A program made the position numbers and the translations under genes. Under the pieces are notes generated by a model, which was not told where the DNA came from, searched no databases, and was given only the letters and a program-made list of their open reading frames with translations. DNA of 64,000 nt from Augochlora pura (lineage: Eukaryota; Arthropoda; Insecta; Hymenoptera; Halictidae), in NCBI RefSeq assembly GCF_028453695.1, contig NC_135779.1, forward strand, positions 4,774,001 through 4,838,000, in the 5' to 3' direction. The number at the start of each line of letters is the position of its first letter. The first letter of the stretch is position 1. Positions 36,201 through 46,900 of this stretch are shown piece by piece.

Positions 36201-39200
36201 TGACAGAGTTTATAAATATTTTTGGCATTTATCTACAGTGTTGCAGAACTTGAGAAGAGATTATGGAATGCAATTAAAGATCTATTATTCAGGAACTTCT
36301 AACACAACTTAAAAAATAAACAGATCCGATAACATAAAAATTGTATTAGAACATCGCGGGACGATCTCGGTGTCTAGTCAACGGCCGAGTGCAGAGGGTT
36401 AATACCGATTCGCGAAATGTTCAGCGAAGGTAACAGCGCGACCGCAAGTTGCCGCGGAGTGATTGCAGTTGTTTGCCGAGCGTGGCTCAACGCAATTCCT
36501 ATCGTGATTACACTGTTATGCACCACCTATTTCTGAAGGCAAGCAGAACGAGAAGTTCATTACGGTGGAATGCGCGGAGGGAACAATGCGCGGAGGAACA
36601 CAACAAACACCGCAGAACTTCCGGCCGCGACGAAGGTGGTGGCCTCTCATCCATGGGAAGGGGGAACGGCCGGGGGCCCACTTTTAAATTAACACGCGGA
36701 TAATTACCGCGGGGCCGCTCGTAAGAATCCGCGTTATCTCGCATTCCACAGCCGGGGTCAGATGTGACTAAGGCTCGTGGCTTAATAACAACCGACTGAA
36801 AAGTAGCGGCTCTTAAGTCACCGTCGTACGCCGGTTCGGCGATGCTTCCGAGGATAGTCGATCGGTTTCTAAGAGAGCCGAACGATCTTCTTGTTTCAGC
36901 TACGGTTACCGTCGCAACTGGGTCGCGCATTTAACATTGAGAATGTCGTTTAACTGCTTCTGGTCTGTTTTTTTTTTTAAAAGCGATAGCGGTGCGCTGA
37001 ACTTTTATACTGTAATAGAGTATCTTCTTACGAATCAGAAACGGTTCATGGTGATTAATATAAAATATTTTTACAGAGATCCATGTTTTCCTAGATAATG
37101 ACGTTTAGACTGTTGTTAACTATGTAATGGACAAGGTGGCTCGCTACCATAATTATAGACTAACAAATAGAAACGAGTGATATAGAAATTATTCTCTTAC
37201 AACCCTTTCGTACGCCACTTCTTTCACTTCTAATTTCGTATTCTTTAATCTTAATAATCTCTTGCAAAAGTAGTCAGATTTATATTTATTATGTGGTTAG
37301 ATTAACTGTAAAAATATTAATAACGATGAAAACAGATGAAAAATGTTCGCATGTATTAACTGCCAAGGGGTTGCTATCAAATGTCCAATCATGTTTTCTT
37401 CCAACAACATAGTATCGTAGACTGCACTCGTTCGAGGCGCCAAAGACTGCTGTGCATAATTACTCATTACAGTTAAGTCGAACCAACGAATTTGAATAAT
37501 GCGATAAAAATCGAGGAACAAAAGTAATACGAGTTTTCCCGTTAAACGCAATCGGACCGCCGACTAAACATGGAACGCGCGCGCCGGTGGTTCGCGATTC
37601 GCTTTTCATTTTGAGCGGCGGCCCACTTTCTCACCGTCGGCGGCGCCCAACGATGCAACGCGGGCTCCCGGGATGCATTTAAAAGATGATGGAAATACCG
37701 GCGAAGAAAGTTTCCCAAGCTAAGGCTTTTTTCCCCCCCCTTGAAGTGGATGCCTGGATCCAACTCGCGGTAGAAGTTATCCGGAACAGGTTGAGAACCA
37801 TTGCGAGAAGAGACCAGATAACTGAAACCTATGTGACACAAAACGGTCCCCGGCAGTGTGCGTGCCATTTCCTCGAGTTTATGCACCGGCGACACTTCCT
37901 GCGACGATTTCCTACAGCGAACGTCATTCCGCGATTTCGCGGAACATCGCTTGATTAAGTTCGATGGAATGTCAATGGCCTCGCACGGATTCGGATGAAG
38001 CTGCGCAAGACTGCAAGAGATAGACGCGACGCCTCCATTGGTGACGTCATAATTGAATTTTCATCGCGCGTATTTAAATGCACCTGGCGGAACACCGTAT
38101 CTGTCGGTGACTATTTTATGATTTGAGAAAGTCTGCAGCTCACAGTTAAAAACTTCTTAATAAATCGCTTTATGGCCATAATTATGTAAATAACTATTAT
38201 TTATTACCAATAATATTAACTTTAATAATTTCATATAACTATAGTACAATAATTGAAAATGCTATTGAGAAGCTTCTAATTTATAAAGTGTTCCCATGAA
38301 TTGCCTTCCCTAAAAATATTTAATTCGGTTACTGCAGAATGTTTGCATAATTCTTACTAATGCGATGAGGGTCTTAAAGTGCATGATGCAATCGGATTGG
38401 ACGTTACGCTCGAAACTGCGAATCGTAGCGTTTAATGGGACAATGTCAAGAAAGAAAAGGAGAAATCGTGTAAGTACAATTTGTGACTGAAATTGTGCAA
38501 TGTTAATTTAACAACAGAGAAAGCAACGTTATAAAATTGAAAAAACAGAAATAAGATCTCCGCAAAATGTTGTGTACTCGTGGAGGAATGTTGTAAATGT
38601 ATTTGAAACGTGTACAAGTTTACGTCGAGTTACGCATGCATCTCATAACGCGCTTTTCGTTTACCCTCTTAACCTATTCTCTGGTCTCAATCGAACGGTA
38701 CCGTTCTGTAAGTCAATTATGTAACCCTATTCTCCGTGTCATTTAATGCTTCTGTTTCCCGCGCGTGCAACGGTAAAACCATTCTACCATTCTGGCAACG
38801 ATTTCCCATGGAAACGGCTCAAATTCTGCCCCGCCTATCCTTAAGGCATTTATTATAGGGCTGCAGTTTAACGAGCTCCATCATTCAATTACCAATAATT
38901 GTTAATGATTACTAGACTGCGGATATTATGCGTTTGAGACGATAATGAGTAGTAGTAATCTAAAACAGCCGGCAGATTAGAGGAATTAAAGAGTATCGCC
39001 ATATTCAGTTGTATTCAGTTGGACCGATTTTTATCAGGAGAAGGAAATAGCTTCCGTGTTTTGCAAAATTTTTCTATGACTCTCTATGTCCAAAATGTTT
39101 CTACGCCAACTGTAAGAAATAAAAGATAGGTGAAAATGTTTTCCTTCATTAAATAAGGTCAAAATATTATAAGCAATATAATATACGCACTCGTCTATGC

Positions 39201-42200
39201 CATAAATGCATAAAATCCGCAGTCTTCTTATTACGTATATATTTTTATTAAAGTAACAGCATCATGGAAACAGAGTCTTAGCCTATAATAGGGGTGAGTC
39301 GTAACACTTCCCCGGAGTTTCTGCAGCGGAACTGGCATTGCCAGGATAAAGCTGGAAGCTGTAACTGGTGTAATGTGCGCGTCAGTGAACCATAAAGGGT
39401 TGCGGAATACCGTTTGCCGCGATTGGACCACTAAGGATCAACAAATCTATTTTTCGCGAGCACGGAGCCGCGCCGACACATGGTCCGCGCGAACGGAAAG
39501 CGGAGTCGATGCCACGGAGGTGCACGAAGGAGGCCGAGCGTGTTCGGAAGCAGCCGAGGCCATCTGTTACGCTCGGTTCCCACGCTTCCGCCGTCGCCTT
39601 TCCCCGCCTTTGGACCAGTCTTCGTCGCGTCCTTTTCTTGCCCCCACCTTGCACCCGACCGCCGACGGTTTATTTTATATACCCGGCGAACGCCTTTAAA
39701 CCGCGAGAATCCGACGTTTCTGTTACGAGAGAGGGTTAAACTTTTGCTCCATTATCGCGGGATTCCTCTGCCCCGGGCAATTTTACCAGAAAGGCCCCAC
39801 CCTTCCCCGGCTCCTCCCCTCCTCGCGCCCCGTGTCCACGACGCGTTAAGTAAAAGTTACGAGCGGTCGCGTCCGTTGGAAATCGGGTCCGGCCAAAGTG
39901 GTCGTCTCTTTCGGACCCGCTAACGAGAACAAGTGTCTCGCGGTTATGCCCGTGTACCCGCCGCCGTTCGCGCACTACTTTAACCCGCTCTACCTGCCCG
40001 CGAAGAATTTCAATAAATCCTGCACTTTATATCGATCTTTAGATTTCTCTGACGTGGATTTCTATATAACGCGATCGGTAAGCCGAGCCAGTCTAGCTTT
40101 CTCCAGTTTGTTCATCAACCGTTCCTAATATTTCAAACTGGTACGTATACACGGTGTTCGTCCGCGCGAATGACTTTTTCAAGACACTCTTCCTTCTTCT
40201 GGGTTAAAAATTGATCATTCAGAAGACATCCTAGATCTAGCAACTCAAATGTTCTTTTGAAGCGACATGTATAGGATGCTAATAATTATTACATCATACG
40301 TTATGAAAATATTCTTAAAGTATAAACAGACTTCGTTTTGATCGACATCAAATTTTAAACTTACCAAATCATTTTCCATGAATTAAATGCTAAATTATTT
40401 ATGATGTAATGTCAGTTAAAAATGTTCTCTCGTGCCACCCCGTAGATGCGCTCTGAATGAAAGGAGATCGTTTTTCCGTCATAAGAAAACTATCCGCGGA
40501 ACACGCCATCTTCCTTTCTAATGTACGACCGGTATTTCTCCGGCACTATGACTCGCCACCGTGTGTACACAATAAGTAACTGTGTATACGGCAATCCCCG
40601 GACCCTTTAATTACTGTTTGGAAAACTAACCATTCGACACGGCTCTACGTAGGCAACTCGAATTCGTTGGCAAAGGGAAATGTGCTTTCGTGCCGGGGCA
40701 CGTGCCGCCAACGGTTCGCAGTTCCGGCATTGTCATCTTCCCGGAGGCTGGTGTTTACACAAACGAACCCCTCACGCTAGCCGACGAACTTCCCGCAGAG
40801 GTTGACACTGCCGACCACTGGCTTCTGTCTCAGTCCCCCCTATGGTTTTTGAGCGTGTTCGCATAAAGGGAGTCGTTAACGCGGCGCACGTGTGTTGGCA
40901 ACGCGACGCCGAGGGGGCCGCGACGATTAAGCCGACCGCAAAAAGAGATGAACTCGATTCCCCAAATACACGGTCAATAAGGCGGAGGGAACCGCGGTGA
41001 CAATGTCGAGTGGGTCCCCTCTATTAGCCCATGAATAAATTCGATTTGCTCGATCACCCGAAACACGCGACCATCGTTGACAGCGAGATATGTATCTTCA
41101 ACCACCTCGAACGTAATATCTTTGAATTTTCCGGAAAAAAAGTGTTGCAGCGTAAACAAACGAAACTAGATCACGATCCAGAATGACTAAAGCGTGTATC
41201 AAGAATAATTTCAGACCGTGGCCTGAAAGTATACGTAACCGGAACATCTGCTCCCGTCTGGTAGCCATGACTTTTTATTACGGCGGCTTTTTTGAACAAG
41301 AGATGCATGGCAAGAAGTCGGCGTTGCGCAACGCGGCGGTGATTAATTTTTGCAAGCTGCAGACCATACGCAGCACTGCAAAACAACATTGGTTAACGAA
41401 TTCTTCGAAAGCGCATGCGACGCAAAGGTACAAAAGATGAACGCTGCGCTGGACGGACAAAGAAACCGTTTAGTTGCAGAGAATACATTGTACGCGAACG
41501 CTCCTGAAGAGAAGCGTAACGGACCCCCCCGTTCGACGTTCAAGATTTATAGAATGTTTTGTGCTGCCAGTCACAAGAACGCTCGTGATTCGATAGCCGG
41601 GCGTATTTACCTCGATAAGAGGCAATATGGAATGGTACTCCACAAGGGAGGTCCTCCTCGACCGAGATCGGTGCCAACAACGCAGCGGGTCGCGATAGAC
41701 TCGTGAATGGTCTTGTTGTAAACGATATCGAAACGTAACCCCCCGTTTCCGTTTTGTCCAATAATAGATTTCCCCCGTTCTGCGGTTTCCCCTTATTCGC
41801 ATGAAGATTATGTTACACGGCTCCGCGAAGGGAGGTTGCGGAGCCGATCGAACAACGGATCTGTGGCGACGATCGGGACGGTAACATCCGACGATTCTTT
41901 CCAATCGAACTCTCAACCGCGGACAGTTTTAAATTCAACCGATACAATTTTACGATTCCCATTCATCCGAGTATCGGTGAATGATTTAATCGATGATTAC
42001 TACTAGTTTGTTTATATCTGTCTGGCAGGACACAACAATCGGTAATGTGAAAGTAAACAACCGCGTGGGAAGAGGAGTGGGGAGGGCACGTTCAGCAACG
42101 TACACACAGAGACGCGTGGAACCGAAACGCTGAACCGACGATTAACCGTAGCTGGTTGAAGCGTATAGCAACAGACCGTTATCTGAAACACGTACCACGA

Positions 42201-42840
42201 TAAACTCGAAACTCCGATCCAGTATATTCGAGGAATGCTCGGCGTGCACATTGAGATGCCAAACGCGGATTGTTTGCATACTGACCAAGAGACGGGGACG
42301 CACGAATAATTCTTGAAAACGTTGTCAAACCACAGCGGGCTCGAATTGTGCAACATTTCGTTCAAACTTTAGGATCAGACGAGAGTACAGGCACGCTGTG
42401 CTAACGTTACGATCTAAGAGCTTGTTAACCGGGTGACTTTGACCGACCAATTCGAATTACAGTCTGCTTTTTAAAAGATGAAACCGGGCGATCGCGATAA
42501 CCGTTCTCCGCGCTACGATCGTTCGACGAATGTCAACAACACGCAGGCGACTGCAACGGACGGAACAGCCATTATGATACAACGACAGAAGACTCGCGTT
42601 TAAAATCAGCTGAACTCTCGGCACACCCGGTTAACAAATTTAAAGGAAAATGAAAAGTTTTCAAACCTCGTCGGTAATAATCGGCGCCTTATCCATGTTG
42701 TCGATGATCGGGCTGGGTGGCGACGTGGGACTAGCACTGGGGCTCACATGAAACCCTTTGGACTCCTTGGTAGGCCTCTGTGGGGACACCCTCGCGGGGA
42801 AGCTCAAGGTTTTCGTCCACTGCGACAGACCACGCACCAT
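24237..42840 (-). CDS. TRAF4: TNF receptor-associated factor 4, RING-less insect form
   Basis: Six coding exons on the minus strand, 42840-42667, 27044-26940, 26297-26136, 25480-25163, 25075-24815 and 24590-24237, join to 457 residues. Residues 59-253 hold the Cys/His TRAF-type zinc fingers (CIHHKDGCKW, HLNTCKHDAVPCSNKCG, CRYCNKEFVFDTLGAHHAKC, CPHRCETAVLPREDL). A short coiled coil follows at about 260-295, then the TRAF-C/MATH domain at about 300-455 (GTLIWKITDYSAKMSEAKAK, FYTSQYGYKLQ, FLNGNGTGEGSHISIYIKIL, WKNFQRP, SLGFGFPRFVSH). Vertebrate TRAF4 starts with a RING finger. Here exon 1 is a Ser/Pro-rich 58-residue leader instead, as I recall for Drosophila Traf4. TRAF4 adaptors link receptors and cell junctions to JNK signalling (family knowledge). 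Exons 2-6 are certain. Exon 1 is inferred from strand, phase and leader-like content, and its donor GTTTGA is weak. Confidence 0.85.
29908..29915. promoter_or_regulatory. cAMP response element (CRE), perfect TGACGTCA
   Basis: A perfect 8-bp CRE palindrome in TRAF4 intron 1. Other full copies are at 33119-33126, 38042-38049 and 52545-52552. Confidence 0.35.
31827..31844. repeat. (CT)n tract, minus-strand GAGA
   Basis: Nine CT units flanked by GC-rich sequence. On the minus (gene) strand this is GAGAGAG, a GAGA-factor-type site. Confidence 0.85.
32095..32127. repeat. (CT)n/CCCT tract
   Basis: A 33-base pyrimidine tract of CTCTCC and CT units, about 250 bp from the similar tract at 31827. Confidence 0.85.
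33114..33131. promoter_or_regulatory. 18-bp perfect palindrome centred on a CRE
   Basis: CGCCGTGACGTCACGGCG is self-complementary throughout and has TGACGTCA at its core. It lies in a GC-rich island of TRAF4 intron 1. CREB/ATF-family binding is inferred. Confidence 0.45.
34017..34440. repeat. Dispersed repeat family, longest copy (about 420 bp)
   Basis: The left end TTAACCCTTTGCGCTCGAA (34017-34035) matches copies at 17381 and 51646. The right part at about 34371-34433 (AGGAATTTTTATTAGACACG, then GCTAGTCAATG and GTGAAAGAAAT) aligns over about 50 bases with 43697-43745, which itself ends in an inverted copy of the left end. This suggests a non-autonomous element with inverted termini whose right terminus has decayed here. 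Confidence 0.4.
35658..35672 (+). repeat. Poly-C tract, 15 bases
   Basis: An uninterrupted C run in TRAF4 intron 1. It is G15 on the transcribed-sense strand and may form a quadruplex. Confidence 0.9.
36376..36404 (-). repeat. Dispersed repeat terminus, inverted copy
   Basis: CTAGTCAACGGCCGAGTGCA followed by GAGGGTTAATA reads, in reverse complement, as the TTAACCCTCTGCACTCGG terminus joined to the CGTTGACTAG motif also seen at 43726. Confidence 0.5.
38042..38049. promoter_or_regulatory. CRE, perfect TGACGTCA
   Basis: Reads as GTGACGTCATAA in a GC-rich stretch of TRAF4 intron 1. Confidence 0.3.
38913..39226. mobile_element. Candidate non-autonomous TIR transposon (MITE), about 310 bp
   Basis: The left terminus GACTGCGGATATTATGCG (38915-38932) is inverted at the right end as TGCATAAAATCCGCAGTC (39207-39224), with 18 of 20 positions matching over the extended arms. 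The left end is preceded by TA and the right end is followed by TT, consistent with a decayed TA target duplication of Tc1/mariner type. No transposase frame lies inside. A lone terminus of the same family (ATCCGCAGTCTA) is at 58933-58944, also next to TA. Confidence 0.55.
42667..42840 (-). CDS. TRAF4: Proposed first coding exon of TRAF4 (58 residues)
   Basis: It starts at ATG 42840-42838 with MVRGLSQWTKTLSF and ends at GAG before GTTTGA, in phase 0, which matches exon 2. The frame stays open upstream to 42912, but that stretch begins with GTG, not ATG, so MVRG is the first methionine. The leader is rich in Ser and Pro (FHVSPSASPTSPPSP), a likely phosphorylated disordered region. A CCAAT box in reverse orientation (CTGATTGG, 43081-43088) lies about 240 bases upstream. 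A different first exon elsewhere remains possible. Confidence 0.6.
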
Positions 42841-43929
42841 CTTGTCTTCGTTAAAATGATCACCGGACAAACAGTGTACTCGCGTGTACAAAAAAAATAA
42901 CAGAATCAGCACGATGTATATCCGAGTTGTGACACACGCATGGAAACGGTCGTAGACGAACGCGCACGCGGAACCAAACGCACGCCACCGAGTTTACTGA
43001 CAGACTGTTCGCAGTCCGGTCCGTCGACCGTCGGGTTCTCTCTGCGGAGCGGTCGCGTCATGCCCGCTGGACCAAGCGCGCTGATTGGTCGAGCCCCATA
43101 GCAAGCGACAGGCTATGACTGTGCGACGAGGATCGACGCACGAGGAAAATGGCCAACGGGGTGGGTTCCACGCGGAACGAGAGGAACAGGGACGGGACGA
43201 GCGATGAATCGATGGGTGCGTCAGAGACGACAACGTCAGTTCCCGAGGAGATGATGCAGGAGGGTTCATCTTCTTGTTGCTCTCTCGACTCTCTTCCTGC
43301 GAGTGAACGAAGGGACGGAAAAGAGTGAGGTCGTCGGGAAGGTTGGAGGAAAGAGGACCGAGGATCGGGCAGACGGTGAATGAAGGAACGTGTGAAAGAG
43401 ATTATCGGATATGTGGTACAAGCAACTACGAGCAACTTGCTTCACTTTACGAGACGCTGCTTAGAAAATGTTTACAGCAAGGGACAAGAATTCATGGAGA
43501 ACAAATATTCTAGTATGTGTCAAGTTCGAAAAATGATTAGATTCAATTGGAAAATTCGTTACTTGATTTAAAATCTGAGTATTTATGTTAATCGTATTTT
43601 TCAAATCGAAGTTAACCTCTACCTATTTGCCATTAATACCTAAACATTGAAGCAAGACCTGTTATATATTAAATATATATTTTCTGTCTGATATAGGAAC
43701 TTATTAGCAACGAAGAAAGGCTAGTCAACGGAGCTGTGAAATAAATTGAAGTGCAAGAGGTTAATCAACTTTTAAGGAACTCTCTTTTCCTAATGGATTT
43801 TCAATACCATTAGCACAAAAAAAAATACTTCAAAACTAAGATTCTGCAAGTACGACCTCGCTTAACCGAACATCGGTTATGTCAATATAATATTTAAGAC
43901 TTTTAAAAGAAAATCATGTTATTTCCATT
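42841..43929 (-). promoter_or_regulatory. TRAF4 5' UTR and upstream region
   Basis: GC-rich sequence directly upstream of the proposed TRAF4 start, with an inverted CCAAT box (43081-43088). Beyond about 43.4 kb it becomes AT-rich and includes a dispersed-repeat copy (43697-43764). The transcription start is not visible. Confidence 0.35.
43697..43764 (-). repeat. Dispersed repeat, inverted copy
   Basis: About 50 bases match 34371-34425, and the copy ends in AGTGCAAGAGGTTAAT, the reverse complement of the family terminus. Confidence 0.5.
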
Positions 43930-46900
43930 TTGCTAACATCTCTATTCTGTACAGGTAAATATGGGAAAGGATGCAGAGTAGTTATACGAGGGAACCGAAT
44001 CAACGTCCCGTTATTAGTTCTTACAAAGGAGGTTCTCCTAATTTTACAATTACTTAGGACAGCACGGTCGGTCACAGCGGGGGATCTAGCTGCTAATCAG
44101 GACAATCAACGGCCCCGGTCGGCGCAGGTAGCGGAAGCGGTCGCGTATCAAAGCGGCGCGTACTTTTACTGGCACCCTTTCGGAGACAAAGAATTTGACC
44201 GGTCGACGGGACTTGTGATCGGCAAAGACACGCCGTGTTGCCAACTGCAGGTTCGTGGTGGAGAGGGGAACGACATTGTACAGGCTCGGCCGGCGAGGCA
44301 TGTTCCTTACATTCAGCCGTGTTCAGCTGTATGTACGCGGACAGGATCTAGCCAGCTGCGGCCTTCTTCGACCTTCCCCCCACCAGCCCGGGGATCGAGC
44401 CTTCTGGCCAGCTACGCCGAACCGGTATCGGCGTTCTAACAAGGAACATCCGCGAAGTCTCCTCCTTCGATCTCCGTGAGACAGTATCGCAGAAGATGCT
44501 CGAAAACAAGAAGCCTTCGAAGAGCGACTTTCGAATGATAGCGATATCACACACCCCTTTCCGGCAAAACCCGGAGCAGTATCATGAGAACAAGCACAAC
44601 GGGGGATGGATAATTGCAGCCCAATTGCAGGTGCAGCTTTATAACGCCGTGCATTATGTTCGGTGACTTCTGGGTCACCGCTGGAACTGGATTCTTAACG
44701 ATTCCCGAGGATGCTAATGTATTATAGTTAGCCGAGGATCTTGAGAACGAGGGTCAACTGGTCAGCAACCAATAAGTCCGGATTGCTTAACCGCACACGA
44801 GTTTCTCCAGTAATGTATTCTTTATCATTGATACCATCGATCTTCTCGGATTCCTGAGCGATTAGTCAATGCTCGAACTCTTCAACGCCAGGAGAGACCG
44901 CAACTCGGACGGTCACAGCTCCGATTGGTGACTTTACCCTTTGAGACCGTGCGGTTGGTTATTCAGGGAATCGAAGGTGAAGCCCTTCACGGCGCCATTT
45001 GAATGTTTAATTCTGCCGGCCCGCATGGCCTGGAATTCACACCATCTGTCCCCGTTTCATTTCTTCCGCACGAATGTTGAAACTCTTCCACCCCGTCGAA
45101 TAAAGCCGGCCATTGTTTGACGGTCCCTCTCCGCGGGGCGTGTCTGTTCTAAATTTTGACGGCGTATTCCGGGGGCGAGTTTCCACGAATGCAGGCACCC
45201 TTCGAATTGCCGTACAGTCAACGCTAATTAGGTTGACATATGTTCCGGCGAATACTACGGCGGATCGAGTCACGCCGACCCTCTAACTCGGCGAAATTGC
45301 GGTGCACTCGAGGCACAATGAAATCCGCCGAAGGACCGTAACGGTTATCGGGATGATTGGTGTTATTATGAGTTATGTCAGGGATATCCAATGCTCGCTT
45401 CAATGGCCCCGCAATCTAAAAGCGTCGGCGATTTAAGCCGGTAAATCGCATTGTTCACCGTACCCGGTTGATAATGCGCATTGCTTCGAACACTGTTGTG
45501 TATTCATTGCTCCAAGGGCTTCTCGGTGCAGCTTTACTCGAGGATCTAGAGGGCCTCAGCTGCGACAATTTCATATTTGCGAACACGCGCCGGGACGTTT
45601 TTTTTTTATTCGCTCGAACGTCGCAACAGGTGCGACCGTCAGGTTGTCGTATTAATTTTCTTTGCGTACGTACGTACTGTAATTTCACAAGCTTGATATT
45701 CAGGACCGCGCACCTTTCCGACCCTTTTTATTCGACCGGCAGGTGTGTGTCTCTCCCCACCTCACCCTCTAGATCAAAATCTCTTCCCCTCCGGCCAAAC
45801 TCTTCGCCATCTTTTCCTTTGAAATCGCCCCGTCACGGATTTTGCTCTCGGATTTGGAGATGTTCACGGAAGACACCGGCTGCGTTTCGAACCTGCAGCC
45901 GGTGCAACTCCGAAAGGATCGATTGCAAATAGCGTCCTCGAGACGCGAATCGCCTGTTAATATTTTATTACAACTTCGTCCGCGGTCTTTGTTCTTCGAG
46001 GTAAAAGTTGCGCAGAGTGGAAAACGGCGTGCTCTCGTTTTTAGAAACCGAGGCTCTATTTTGCAAGGAGGGTGGGCTCTCGCCCATGACCAGTCTAAGG
46101 ACACCAATTTATCCGCGAAAGAGGACGGGTAATTGCAGCTGCGCTCAATCCCCGCGCCGGCTTAGTTCAGCCCACTTCTGCGATAGAGTATCACACGCTA
46201 ATGTAATTGGTGCGTAACGTTTCTCGTGTCAAGGGATACGATCTCTTTAATAACCAGTCTCTCCGATTTCCAAACACGGTCCCTTGGCCGTATGCGCCAG
46301 CACGTTGCACCCCCTCTAATGGGAACCAGAGACCCGGGTGCAGGCCCTCTCATCAAAGCTCCCCTATGCGACCGAATTGCTCGCTTAAACGGCAACCATG
46401 ACCTCGGGTTTCGTGTCGGAAAATAATCAGACGCGCGATAATTCATTGCCCTTGTCTCGAAACGGCGACGACGGGGCGCGCTACCAGCGAGTGAATCATT
46501 TGCGATCGCCATCACGCCTTCTTCGCACGACATCAATTGCGGACGATTCTCTACGGCTTCGCGCAGGATGTCCGGCTCGGTCGGTGGATATCCTGCGATC
46601 CGTAATGACACGTTTTCTCTGGCGAGCCGCGTAACACGGGCACGCGTTCTGTTTTAGTCCAGTTTTGCATCCGGCACAGGTAGCACACTGGGGAAAGGTC
46701 GGGCGACCGACCTGAATAAGTTGGTCGTTACGCAATAATTGTGCCGCGCCGGCTCGCTTTTTTACGCTGCAAGGCTGCACAACGCGGACGAGAATAGGCT
46801 GCGAACGCAATCGGAATGGAGTTGAGCGAACGAACGATTTTTCCCAGGTTCCGGATAGATACCGGTTCGCGAGGACACCTCGACATTCTCTACCTTGTCT

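Larger units (their letters stand above)
27045..42666 (-). other. TRAF4 intron 1, 15.6 kb, non-coding
   Basis: No exon with recognisable domain content lies between exons 1 and 2 on either strand. Compact CpG- and G+C-rich islands (about 27.6-28.2, 29.4-29.7, 30.2-31.1, 33.0-33.2, 35.3-35.8 and 39.4-40.0 kb) alternate with AT-rich stretches. This pattern fits intronic enhancers. It also carries (CT)n tracts, three full CREs, a TIR element and dispersed-repeat copies. Confidence 0.6.

Noticed and set aside
42841..42912. Signal-peptide-like extension upstream of TRAF4 MVRG
   Set aside because: The frame opens with GTG and contains no ATG before 42840, so the hydrophobic stretch is 5' UTR.
43930..44439. 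169-codon frame beyond TRAF4
   Set aside because: The start is a TTTTGCTAAC-like intronic context, several frames are open at once and there is no recognisable protein.
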